A stretch of DNA of 39,223 nt, from IMG/VR virus record IMGVR_UViG_3300025009_000243, positions 1 to 39,223 of that record. One strand, written 5' to 3'. Every line of letters starts with the position of its first letter. The first letter of the stretch is position 1. The position numbers were made by a program, and so were the translations under genes. The DNA is from a virus. Below the pieces are notes generated by a model. That model made no database searches and was not told the origin of the DNA. It saw only the letters and a program-made list of their open reading frames with translations. Shown here one piece after another: positions 26,256 to 32,891 of this stretch.

Positions 26256-26525
26256 ATGTACGCTTGTAAAATGGTTTATCCCTCAAACGCTTGCATTAAG
26301 GAAATGGTTAACGGGTATGAAATTTCTATAGCATTTGATGATTCTTGCAATCCTCAAAATACAATAATGCCCCGCTCAGATATTCGAGTTTACAAAATTT
26401 CTAATAATGAGGATATCACTGATTTAATTTGTTCTGATTTGTTTGGAATTGTTACCACTATTGAGGGAACAATTGAAAATTTGATTAAAGTATACGATTG
26501 GGTTAATAATCATTGGACTAAATAG
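26256..26525 (+). CDS. Small protein with GGAGTCTAGAATG start, unknown
   Basis: 89 residues, not recognised. Mixed beta/alpha, with a Cys-containing N-terminus (YACKMVYPSNAC) and an aromatic C-terminus (YDWVNNHW). It has no CxxC pair. The AAAAAGGAGTCTAGA leader is exact. It is followed within ten bases by a nine-codon basic reading frame with the same type of leader and then a strong terminator, so it closes this transcription unit. Confidence 0.6.
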   Translation: MYACKMVYPSNACIKEMVNGYEISIAFDDSCNPQNTIMPRSDIRVYKISNNEDITDLICSDLFGIVTTIEGTIENLIKVYDWVNNHWTK

Positions 26526-26534
26526 GAGTCTATT

Positions 26535-26564
26535 ATGGCGAAAAAGCGCGCAAAAAAGAAGTAA
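26535..26564 (+). CDS. Nine-residue basic micropeptide (candidate)
   Basis: ATG to TAA encodes MAKKRAKKK, six of nine residues Lys or Arg. The stereotyped TAGGAGTCTATT leader directly precedes it, and a strong terminator follows 40 bases later. It could be a real micropeptide that binds nucleic acid, the remnant of a longer basic protein, or a translation-control frame. Only the leader supports translation. Confidence 0.4.
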   Translation: MAKKRAKKK

Positions 26565-26604
26565 AGTCAATAGGGCCAACAAATCTATAACAGAAAAATC
26601 GAAT

Positions 26605-26655
26605 AAAATTAGTGGATTTTTCCCCAAAACAAGCCGGGAAAAATCCACTAATTTT
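26605..26655 (+). terminator. Strong rho-independent terminator closing the GHKL cluster
   Basis: A perfect 20-bp stem (26605-26624 with 26636-26655, 11-nt loop) runs into a T-tract to 26658. It ends the 22825-26564 unit. Confidence 0.85.
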
Positions 26656-27337
26656 TTTATTTAATTTGAAATCGGACAATTCTTATCTTTTATATATTTT
26701 ATACCTAAATTATCATATTCAAATAAGACTAAAAAGGTCTAATTCGGAAAAATACCTAAAATACCTAAAACACCTAAAATATATAAAATGTCTAAAACAG
26801 GATCGCGGTTTTCCAGCTCTTTATTAGAATAAACATTCTACATATTCTTTAACATAATATCTTAAAGAATTCAAGCCCTCTGAACCTATCCAACATTTTT
26901 TAACATTGTTTAAATTTTGTGGGATATTTAACCCCCATATATAGCCAAAAAACCATATTATGTTAAAACCATATCCACATATAGGGGTCTCAAAATTATA
27001 AAAATTTGAGGTTTAATTTTAAGAATCTCACAGAATGCCCCACAATCGTTTAAAAAATGAAATAGGTAGTAGGGTATACCTTTTCAAAAATCGTTGAACC
27101 TTGCCCGATTGCACTGACAAGTATTTTTTTTCACAATTGAATTGTGCTTCTTATTATAGCCTATAAAATACTATTATAATGAAGGAACGCCCCTTCTGAG
27201 AATCCGACCATTTCACAATTCCTATTGAAAAATCTACAAAAATTATAAAAAATATAGCATAAAATAATGCTTTTATTGTGCTTCTTAGTTGGTTCTGAGA
27301 TATAAAAAAAACACAAAATTTTATAAAATATTGCCTA

Positions 27338-27365
27338 TTGCAATTTATAAAAAATAGTATATACT
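27338..27365 (+). promoter_or_regulatory. Promoter for the 27444 gene
   Basis: TTGCAA (27338-27343), 16-bp spacer, TATACT (27360-27365). An AAAATTT inverted repeat follows at 27405-27422 between the start site and the coding region. Confidence 0.5.
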
Positions 27366-27404
27366 GAATATAGGTTAATAGAGATTTAGAGTAAAGATAA
27401 AATC

Positions 27405-27422
27405 AAAATTTCATCAAATTTT
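27405..27422 (+). repeat. AAAATTT inverted repeat, copy 3
   Basis: AAAATTTCATCAAATTTT, exact copy of 26185-26202, 12 bases before the ribosome site of the 27444 gene. Confidence 0.6.
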
Positions 27423-27443
27423 TTCAGAAAACAGGAGTCTAGA

Positions 27444-27623
27444 ATGAACGAAAAATCGCAAGAAATAAGAACACACGTAATTCGGCAAATGGATAATGAA
27501 ACAATGCAAGAATTTTGGACTCGTCTTGCAAATGAAATTCAAATCATGGCTTGTAAAATTCATAGCATGGATGTTAATATCCAGCATGGAAGTGTAGCGG
27601 CGAAAATACTATTTACAGTATAG
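27444..27623 (+). CDS. Small protein with antisense-bearing 3' hairpin, unknown
   Basis: 59 residues, not recognised. An amphipathic helical first half (EIRTHVIRQMDNETMQEFWTRL) precedes a short beta-like end (VAAKILFTV). The exact GGAGTCTAGAATG leader precedes the ATG. Twenty-five bases after the stop comes a hairpin whose 3' arm is the reverse complement of that leader. Its own promoter lies at 27338-27365. Confidence 0.55.
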   Translation: MNEKSQEIRTHVIRQMDNETMQEFWTRLANEIQIMACKIHSMDVNIQHGSVAAKILFTV

Positions 27624-27648
27624 CGAAAGTAAATTTTTCCTTTTACAT

Positions 27649-27672
27649 GGAGTTTAGAGAATTCTAGACTCC
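27649..27672 (+). ncRNA. Hairpin with 12-nt antisense copy of the early-gene leader
   Basis: GGAGTTTAGA (27649-27658) and TCTAGACTCC (27663-27672) pair across GAAT with one G-U. ATTCTAGACTCC (27661-27672) is a perfect complement of GGAGTCTAGAAT, the ribosome site plus start of the genes at 22825, 24930, 26256 and 27444. It could mask those sites in cis or trans. Whether a separate RNA is made is unknown. Confidence 0.35.
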
Positions 27673-27725
27673 AACTAAAAAGAAAAATTTTATAAAAATT
27701 TACAAAATGTAAGGAACAAAAAATC

Positions 27726-27938
27726 ATGAAAAAACCTCAAAAATCCACCTATACATTAGATACCCTCCCCACATGCGAACACTGTAAAAAGTTTACAGCT
27801 TTTTATTATACACTAGATGATTATTTACAACTGGTATATATTTGTGCTGATTGCGCGTATAACCAGGGATTAATTAATGGTCATGGATTTTTTACCAGAA
27901 GCGGGGAATTATCTTTAAATCACTTGATTTTAAAATAA
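27726..27938 (+). CDS. Zn-ribbon microprotein
   Basis: 70 residues with two CxxC pairs (CEHCKKF near residue 17 and CADCAYN near 42), separated by an aromatic beta hairpin: a compact Zn ribbon. A basic N-terminus (MKKPQKS) precedes it. TAAGGAAC lies upstream of the ATG. Such phage proteins often bind host polymerase, ribosome or DNA; no target is visible. The next gene starts with the similar MKKPTKN, probably by chance or shared leader origin. Confidence 0.65.
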   Translation: MKKPQKSTYTLDTLPTCEHCKKFTAFYYTLDDYLQLVYICADCAYNQGLINGHGFFTRSGELSLNHLILK

Positions 27939-27960
27939 TTTAGAAAAGGCCAAAAAAATC

Positions 27961-28167
27961 ATGAAAAAACCCACAAAAAACCCGATTAAATACCCGGCTA
28001 CAATCCGCACGATAGGAATTAATCCTTATACAAATTATCCTTATGTATTATGCTCAGATAATAATGTTTGGTATTGTGGACAACTACGCCGCTCAAATTG
28101 CGGAAATTATGATGATTTTATACAAAATTTAGGGGAATATAAAATCAAGTTAACAGATCAAAAATAA
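27961..28167 (+). CDS. Small unknown protein
   Basis: 68 residues. Basic N-terminus, then a Tyr- and Asn-rich beta-type stretch with three cysteines (VLCSDNNVWYCGQLRRSNCG) that do not form a standard Zn site. An AAAAGGCC precedes the ATG. It lies 22 bases after the Zn-ribbon gene, so they are probably co-transcribed. Confidence 0.55.
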   Translation: MKKPTKNPIKYPATIRTIGINPYTNYPYVLCSDNNVWYCGQLRRSNCGNYDDFIQNLGEYKIKLTDQK

Positions 28168-28210
28168 CAATAAATCCATCATTTTATTAAGACAAAAGGA
28201 GTTTAATACC

Positions 28211-28573
28211 ATGTTACGCAAACCGCTTTATATAATCGATAATGTAGAAATCTATGGAAATAATCAAGCCCGCCCGGTTTATTATTTTGAACAACTACCA
28301 GAAAAATATCAAAAAATTGCAAAAAAGGAATTTGACTGGATTGACTCTAGTGATACGATTACATGGGAAGATGCACAATTTTTTATTTACAAGAAATCCC
28401 TATATTGTTTATCTGATTTTATGGCTGTTTATAACACGTTTTACAATCCAAATCCCCCTCAGTGGATGGATAAATTCGATGGTTACGAATCAGATTCATA
28501 TTTTAGCGGTATTTTGATTAAATTTGATAATGACGATTCTGAATATATCAAGGTTTATACTTATATTTCTTGA
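28211..28573 (+). CDS. Unknown acidic protein
   Basis: 120 residues, acidic and aromatic-rich (YFEQLPEKYQKIAKKEFDWID; PPQWMDKFDGYES), without transmembrane segments or Zn motifs. Not recognised. AAAAGGAGTTTAATACC precedes the ATG. It ends in TGA, and the frame closes again two codons later. Acidic small proteins in phage early regions are sometimes DNA mimics, but the charge pattern here is not strong enough to claim that. Confidence 0.6.
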   Translation: MLRKPLYIIDNVEIYGNNQARPVYYFEQLPEKYQKIAKKEFDWIDSSDTITWEDAQFFIYKKSLYCLSDFMAVYNTFYNPNPPQWMDKFDGYESDSYFSGILIKFDNDDSEYIKVYTYIS

Positions 28574-28634
28574 CAATAAAACAATAATTTCATCAAAAAT
28601 ATTCAAAAATTAACCAAAAAAAGAGGAGTCTAAA

Positions 28635-28988
28635 ATGTCCACATATAATTTTTGTCCTCCCGTTGAATATACCCTAAAGGTATCTTATTCCCGCTTTTCA
28701 TCCGCTTGTGGGTATGGGTACACTGTAAAAACCTATGCTATCAAGTATGATCCTTATTTCGATGAAACAGACAAAATTTGTCTAAAATCAGTCCGCTTAC
28801 ATTGCACTATAGGCGAATCCCCTGATATGTACCCCAAAAGTGATATTGTTATCAATCCTAAAACCCTTCACAAGCTTGCGGATTTTTGCGAAAAAATAGG
28901 CAATTTTTGGGGCGGCGTTTTTGAAAAGAAATTAACCGATGCACAATATTATAAAATGATATCTCGTGTAAATGGGGGTGTAAAATGA
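28635..28988 (+). CDS. Unknown beta-rich protein
   Basis: 117 residues, not recognised. Alternating polar/hydrophobic N-terminal half (VEYTLKVSYSRFSSACGYGY) and a helical C-terminal half (KTLHKLADFCEKIGNFWGG). It has the AAAGAGGAGTCTAAAATG leader shared with the GHKL cluster. Its stop overlaps the next start by four bases (ATGA), a sign of translational coupling. Confidence 0.6.
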   Translation: MSTYNFCPPVEYTLKVSYSRFSSACGYGYTVKTYAIKYDPYFDETDKICLKSVRLHCTIGESPDMYPKSDIVINPKTLHKLADFCEKIGNFWGGVFEKKLTDAQYYKMISRVNGGVK

Positions 28989-29308
28989 GGGCCAAACATA
29001 CCAAAAAAACAAAAGTGAAAATCAATAAAAATTTGCTAAAATATGAGGGACGAACGTATACCCCTTATATGGAGTCAATCACTGGTGGATATACTCTAGC
29101 ACGAACGGGAAACCGCCACAATACCTATTATACGGCGGTTTTCAAGAATTCTAACATTGTATGCCCTCCAATTGAGGGGGATTATATGCTAGAATATTAT
29201 GAGCATAATACTAGACTTTTGGCGGTATTGTATCAGGATGGTATTAGATCATCACAAGCTTATAATCTTTCGTCGCAAGATAACAGGGATAGCAGTATTA
29301 TTATATGA
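28985..29308 (+). CDS. Unknown basic protein coupled to the preceding gene
   Basis: 107 residues. A Lys/Arg-rich N-terminus (MRAKHTKKTKVKINKN) is followed by a Tyr/Thr/Gly-rich beta region. Not recognised. The ATG overlaps the preceding TGA, so translation is probably coupled, and the two products may act together. No ribosome site of its own is clear beyond GGGGGTG just upstream. Confidence 0.55.
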   Translation: MRAKHTKKTKVKINKNLLKYEGRTYTPYMESITGGYTLARTGNRHNTYYTAVFKNSNIVCPPIEGDYMLEYYEHNTRLLAVLYQDGIRSSQAYNLSSQDNRDSSIII

Positions 29309-29370
29309 AGAAACCCTACGCTCATTATTCAATAACAAAAAATCGAATAAAATTAACAATTTATTCCTAA

Positions 29371-29398
29371 TTGACAAATCCGAAAATCAGAGTATACT
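29371..29398 (+). promoter_or_regulatory. Promoter for the 29459 gene
   Basis: TTGACA (29371-29376), 16-bp spacer, TATACT (29393-29398). Confidence 0.7.
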
Positions 29399-29458
29399 AA
29401 TAAATAACAGATTTTTATAATGAGATACTGAGATAACAGAATAAGAAAAGAGGACAAG

Positions 29459-30013
29459 ATGACTCCGAATAACAATACTCTCGCTTTGAATATCCAGAAC
29501 ATGAATAAAATTGTAAATGCTCCTACTGTAAAATCTCTAGTTGCATCCTATCTAATGCAACGCGCATTTACTGAAATTATGCGCGAACGTGTAAATGCTG
29601 TATATGCTGAAATTTTGAATGAGATTCCCGTTTATGAGGATATGCGCGATAATTCCCCCCGCTTTGCAAGTGAAGAGCGAACGCGCATTATTGACCATAA
29701 TCATTTGTATCTTTCAGAAGATGAAGAATCAATACAAAAGATTTATGATCAAATGGACGAAAGACTCAAAAATTTGCAAATTAAACCTGAAAATATGCAT
29801 CATGATTATTGTCCCGCATTAGTTGAAGAAGAAAAGTTAAGGGATATCGAACACTTGATTATTAAGGAAACCGGGAATCCTTTTGGAGTGACAGTTAACA
29901 AGCTTGTTTGTGGCGGTAATGGACTAGAGAATTATAAAAAATGGATTGATTTGATTGTAGGGGCAATCGTTTCTCTTCCAGATTTTGAGAATCCATTGAA
30001 GAAAAATCAGTAA
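29459..30013 (+). CDS. Unknown helical protein
   Basis: 184 residues, predicted largely helical, with charged Arg/Glu segments (MRERVNAVYAEILNEIPVYEDMRD) and one loop with HHDYCP. A C-terminal segment (KKWIDLIVGAIVSLP) is mildly hydrophobic but too short and charged to be a clear membrane helix. Not recognised; among the larger early proteins. AGAGGACAAG precedes the ATG, and it is read from its own promoter 60 bases upstream. Confidence 0.65.
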   Translation: MTPNNNTLALNIQNMNKIVNAPTVKSLVASYLMQRAFTEIMRERVNAVYAEILNEIPVYEDMRDNSPRFASEERTRIIDHNHLYLSEDEESIQKIYDQMDERLKNLQIKPENMHHDYCPALVEEEKLRDIEHLIIKETGNPFGVTVNKLVCGGNGLENYKKWIDLIVGAIVSLPDFENPLKKNQ

Positions 30014-30052
30014 AAAACAAGTAATTTTCTACAAAAATAAAGGAAAAATCTC

Positions 30053-30379
30053 ATGACTACCACTCGAAAATCTCTAGACTTTCTTTCACCCGAACAGATT
30101 AAACCATTTAAAAAAATTAACAGTCTGCTTAATCAAAGTGTGTTGGCATGGGTAACATATAATGATAGTTGCGGAAATGTTGAAGATACATCGAATATTC
30201 ATGATGAAGAAGCTGAGAAAATCGCTCAAGCAGAAGCGGCAAAAAAGGGATATTCTGTAAAATTTAGTTATCCCGGTTTATATCCTACGTTTGAAATTAC
30301 AAACACTAATAACGGGAAAGAATATACCGAATATAATACAGAAGGATTTTTTAAGCGAATTAACGGATTTTGGGACTAA
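30053..30379 (+). CDS. Unknown small protein
   Basis: 108 residues. Helical first half with an acidic/Ala-rich helix (EEAEKIAQAEAAKKG) and an aromatic C-terminal half (YPGLYPTFEIT). Not recognised. AAAGGAAAAATCTC precedes the ATG. It follows the 184-residue gene after 39 bases and probably shares its transcript. Confidence 0.55.
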   Translation: MTTTRKSLDFLSPEQIKPFKKINSLLNQSVLAWVTYNDSCGNVEDTSNIHDEEAEKIAQAEAAKKGYSVKFSYPGLYPTFEITNTNNGKEYTEYNTEGFFKRINGFWD

Positions 30380-30443
30380 AAAACAACAAAAAAACGATAA
30401 AAAATTGATTTTATGGCATAATAGAAAAATAGGAGAAAAAATC

Positions 30444-30680
30444 ATGTTAAAAATTTATGAATTTTATAACGTTCCCGATTCTAACCTTGTTGTGGCAGAA
30501 GATATAAGCGAGGCAAGTACAATTATTAAGAATACCCTATCTTCTGCCTATGAAAAATCAGAACCGATTATAGAAAAATTCGACGGCTATTACTCAGTAA
30601 AAATCTATAATGATATTTATACCTATTATTTACATTATGATGTATATGAATTCGAAATTAAAAAAGGTTTTCTGTCATAA
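30444..30680 (+). CDS. Unknown small protein
   Basis: 78 residues from the ATG at 30444, chosen because AGGAGAAAAAATC precedes it; the open frame extends further upstream without a ribosome site. Pattern is beta-alpha-beta: LKIYEFYNVPDSNLVVAE, a helix with EASTIIKNTLSSAYEKS, then YYSVKIYNDIYTYYLHYDVYEF. Very Tyr-rich. Not recognised. Confidence 0.55.
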   Translation: MLKIYEFYNVPDSNLVVAEDISEASTIIKNTLSSAYEKSEPIIEKFDGYYSVKIYNDIYTYYLHYDVYEFEIKKGFLS

Positions 30681-30720
30681 TAAAACGATTATTTCATGAT
30701 ATAAAATGATTGTTTCATCC

Positions 30721-30748
30721 TTGCATTTTTCAGAAATTTTGTTATAAT
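30721..30748 (+). promoter_or_regulatory. Extended -10 promoter for the HicA-like gene
   Basis: TTGCAT (30721-30726), 16-bp spacer ending in TGT, TATAAT (30743-30748). Coding starts 48 bases later. Confidence 0.7.
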
Positions 30749-30795
30749 ATAGTTAACAAATAATCAATAATTTAGATAATGTAAAAGAGGCTATA

Positions 30796-31029
30796 ATGAA
30801 AAATAATAATAATCATTCTAACAGCCTTATGGGTATTACCAGAACAGATAAATTTATAAAAGTCATTCGAGAAATGGGCTATATAGAAGGGCCAAAAAAC
30901 GGTTCATCACATAGAATTTTTAAATGCAATGGTAAACCCTGCTTATCTATCCCGAACAATCGGGAATTAGCACCGGGAACACGAAGAAATTTAGTCAAGC
31001 TGATTTGTGGTAGTGAATACTACTTATAA
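30796..31029 (+). CDS. HicA-like mRNA interferase family protein (orphan)
   Basis: 77 residues. After a poly-Asn start, the HicA/YcfA double-stranded-RNA-binding-like fold is visible: a helix (KFIKVIREMGYI), the GSSHRIFK element carrying the catalytic His (His39), a strand (KPCLSIPNN) and the closing ELAPGTRRNLVKLI helix. HicA toxins cleave mRNA and are normally paired with a HicB antitoxin. The next gene is not HicB-like, so this may be an orphan used against host mRNA or neutralising host HicB. AAGAGGCTATA precedes the ATG; it has its own promoter. Confidence 0.7.
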   Translation: MKNNNNHSNSLMGITRTDKFIKVIREMGYIEGPKNGSSHRIFKCNGKPCLSIPNNRELAPGTRRNLVKLICGSEYYL

Positions 31030-31073
31030 AAATAACAAATAAATTCATTATTTTATGGAATAAAAGAGGAAAA

Positions 31074-31334
31074 ATGAACATTTCAATTTTGGCAAAGTCT
31101 ATCATTTCAGAAGCACGAGATAATCATTATCCTTTTTCTACAATCTTCGAGCATATCATAACAGGAACACTAACCATTATAGATATTGAGGACAGTAAAT
31201 CTCATGTAGAAAATTATAGGGGCATATGCCCTGAATATGTAAGGATTGTAGCAAATGGAAATCCCGATAATTTGTTAGCGGTAGCTGAAGAGGCACTAAT
31301 AAATTATTTAGTAGTAATGAGCATTGTATTGTAA
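31074..31334 (+). CDS. Unknown small protein next to the HicA-like gene
   Basis: 86 residues, predicted helical ends around a short polar centre (DSKSHVENYRGICPEYV). It lacks the HicB RNase-H-like signature and any DNA-binding helix-turn-helix, so it is not an obvious antitoxin, although position 44 bases after the HicA-like gene would fit one. AAAGAGGAAAA precedes the ATG. Confidence 0.55.
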   Translation: MNISILAKSIISEARDNHYPFSTIFEHIITGTLTIIDIEDSKSHVENYRGICPEYVRIVANGNPDNLLAVAEEALINYLVVMSIVL

Positions 31335-31395
31335 TAAAAATAACAAATAATCTTAAATAATTCTATAAATTATTATTCAATAGGAGGATAATAAA

Positions 31396-31752
31396 ATGGA
31401 ATCGGCGTTAGATAACAGTTATGTCGATTTTGGTAAAATTTTTAAAAATTTCTTTATACTTATGCTCATTGTGTGTATTACAATTGTATTTGTTCTATCC
31501 ATTCACGCGTTAGAAAAGCATAAAACCGACGCTGAGATAGTTGAAGAATGCCTAGATAAAAATGGCCCTATTGCTACATTGACGCGCTCTAGTGATAACA
31601 GAAAGGCGATTATTTGTGAGGTTTTTCCTGGTAAATTCGGAGTTAAAATTGATGAAGAATCAGGAACAAATGTTACAGCGTTTATTAAGAATAAACTTAA
31701 GACATTGGAACAGGTATTCAAATATCTCGATAACACTGGTTATGCCCCATAA
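31396..31752 (+). CDS. Single-pass membrane protein
   Basis: 118 residues. One transmembrane helix at about residues 16-35 (NFFILMLIVCITIVFVLSI) with a short N-terminal cytoplasmic part. The roughly 80-residue soluble domain (acidic/basic, with two Cys residues) is probably outside. Strong AGGAGGATAATAAA site. Not recognised. Possible superinfection-exclusion or envelope protein (inference only). Confidence 0.6.
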   Translation: MESALDNSYVDFGKIFKNFFILMLIVCITIVFVLSIHALEKHKTDAEIVEECLDKNGPIATLTRSSDNRKAIICEVFPGKFGVKIDEESGTNVTAFIKNKLKTLEQVFKYLDNTGYAP

Positions 31753-31783
31753 AAAATTATAAAAATTCATTGTTTATTGCCTC

Positions 31784-31811
31784 TTGACAAATAACAAAAA
31801 TTTGCTATAAT
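31784..31811 (+). promoter_or_regulatory. Consensus extended -10 promoter driving the structured RNA
   Basis: Perfect TTGACA (31784-31789), 16-bp spacer ending in TGC, perfect TATAAT (31806-31811). It is among the strongest promoters in the window, yet no coding region follows for about 280 bases. Confidence 0.85.
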
Positions 31812-31817
31812 AAATAT

Positions 31818-32056
31818 AGAACTATGGGTTTTACTGCTTTACCCTTATAAAGCGGCGTTTGCAAGATAACGAAAACTTGTATGATGCTAGATAATAATGA
31901 TTGTCCTCATTTCTAGCCTTACGAGGACACAAGAAATAATTTCAAAACGCGTGAATCAAATATCGGATATAAAAATTAACCGCCCATTAACTAACACTTG
32001 TAAAGGCAGAGGCGGAAATCAAGGGAAGCTAATCTACCTCCGACGCGTTGTTTTTT
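31818..32056 (+). ncRNA. Candidate structured noncoding RNA, about 240 nt, with interlocked helices
   Basis: Starts about six bases after a consensus promoter and ends in a stem plus T6. Visible helices: 31834-31840/31849-31855 (7 bp, loop ACCC able to pair with GGGT at 31826-31829). GCTAGA 31886-31891 pairs with TCTAGC 31912-31917, and TGTCCTC 31902-31908 with GAGGACA 31923-31929, in A-B-A'-B' order (pseudoknot), enclosed by CTTG/CAAG (31876-31879/31930-31933). CCGCC 31980-31984 pairs with GGCGG 32011-32015, interlocked with CTTG 31997-32000/CAAG 32020-32023. The closing stem is AACGCGT 31946-31952/ACGCGTT 32043-32049. An unpaired ACCTCC (32036-32041) matches the 16S anti-Shine-Dalgarno core. 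No long open frame. It could be free-standing or a leader for 32094. I do not recognise a known class. Confidence 0.7.
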
Positions 32057-32093
32057 CAAAATAAAATTGATTTTTTATCAGGAGATAATAATC

Positions 32094-32492
32094 ATGGTTA
32101 GAACAATTACCCCTGAATTACAAGAAGTTTATGAACAATTGAAAAATGAGGGATTCGAGGTTTATACCTACACTTGTGAATCCAATAAAAATGAAGAAAT
32201 TACTTCTCTTTACTGGTTTGAAAATGGTAGGGTTTTGGATATTCAGCCCTCATCGTGGTATAACAAAAAATATAATTCAGATTGTTTTAATCTGTCGGTT
32301 GCCTATTTCCCATCACGCGAAAATGGATCAGGATATTTATTGTCCCCCTCTGATTGGGGAATGATGGCAAAAGATTTATTGAAATATCGTAAAAATAGAG
32401 CGTTAGTTAATTCAATAAATTATACAAGCATGGAAAATTTTTTGAAACATCAAGGAAAAATTTTGAGATTTCATAAAGTAGAAGAAGAATAA
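32094..32492 (+). CDS. Unknown protein downstream of the structured RNA
   Basis: 132 residues from the ATG at 32094, chosen because CAGGAGATAATAATC precedes it. An N-terminal helix (TPELQEVYEQLKNEGFEVY) suggests an alpha/beta fold; then Trp/Tyr-rich strands and a C-terminal helix (MMAKDLLKYRKNRALVNS). Not recognised. If the upstream RNA terminates only partially, this gene would be the regulated target. Confidence 0.6.
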   Translation: MVRTITPELQEVYEQLKNEGFEVYTYTCESNKNEEITSLYWFENGRVLDIQPSSWYNKKYNSDCFNLSVAYFPSRENGSGYLLSPSDWGMMAKDLLKYRKNRALVNSINYTSMENFLKHQGKILRFHKVEEE

Positions 32493-32532
32493 CAGTCTAT
32501 AAATTAACAATTTCATTTGTGAGAATAACAAA

Positions 32533-32685
32533 ATGGATACAATCAAATTAACTAATGGAAATTATTTACATGGTGTTATATATATTAAATCTGAAATAGA
32601 TAGTTTTGGTAGTCTTTATTTTGCAGTAACGACAAAAAAAAATATATACAAGCTTTATCCTAATGAAATTGATAGTATTATTTAA
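32533..32685 (+). CDS. Small beta-type protein
   Basis: 50 residues (begins DTIKLTNGNYLHGVIYI). The alternating strand pattern resembles a small SH3- or Sm-like barrel, but this is a weak impression. Upstream there is only a poor ribosome site (GTGAGAATAACAAA). It lies 40 bases after the preceding gene. Confidence 0.45.
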   Translation: MDTIKLTNGNYLHGVIYIKSEIDSFGSLYFAVTTKKNIYKLYPNEIDSII

Positions 32686-32702
32686 TTAGGAATATAAATC
32701 TC

Positions 32703-32876
32703 ATGAGCGAATCGCAATCCACAACTATTTTACGAGAAAATTTTCAAAATTATCGGGAATATTTGAAGGTTTATCAGGCACATTGCCGATATTTTGGATA
32801 TAAAGCGAGGGTCTTTGGAGGTTGGAAATTCTTTATATTCGAACAGGATTATCGAATTTGGAAAAATCAGAAATAA
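32703..32876 (+). CDS. Small basic/aromatic protein
   Basis: 57 residues with a Tyr/Phe/Arg-rich body (YREYLKVYQAHCRYFGYKAR; GGWKFFIFEQDYRIW). Predicted helix then beta hairpin. Not recognised. TTAGGAATATAAATCTC precedes the ATG. Confidence 0.5.
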   Translation: MSESQSTTILRENFQNYREYLKVYQAHCRYFGYKARVFGGWKFFIFEQDYRIWKNQK

Positions 32877-32891
32877 CAGGAAAATTGGAAT

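Larger units (their letters stand above)
26565..27443. other. 880-base noncoding region with motifs shared with 22.0-22.4 kb
   Basis: After the terminator come short AAAATACCT-like tandem repeats (about 26750-26800) and two ACCCC-TATATAG motifs (26931-26944; 26976-26988, inverted). A TTTTCAAAAATCGTTGAA element near 27085 resembles TTTTCAATAATCATTGAA near 22193. The palindrome CACAATTGAATTGTG lies near 27134. The region ends in the promoter at 27338-27365. I see no credible gene. Confidence 0.6.

Noticed and set aside
26612-26827. Plus-strand 71-codon frame after the GHKL cluster
   Set aside because: Starts inside the terminator stem and continues into short tandem repeats, without a ribosome site.
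31074-31334. HicB antitoxin for the HicA-like protein
   Set aside because: It lacks the HicB fold signature and any DNA-binding domain; only its position fits.
31818-32056. tmRNA, 6S RNA, RNase P RNA or group I intron
   Set aside because: No tRNA-like ends or tag frame, no long 6S-type rod, none of the RNase P or intron core sequences known to me, and no split gene around it.
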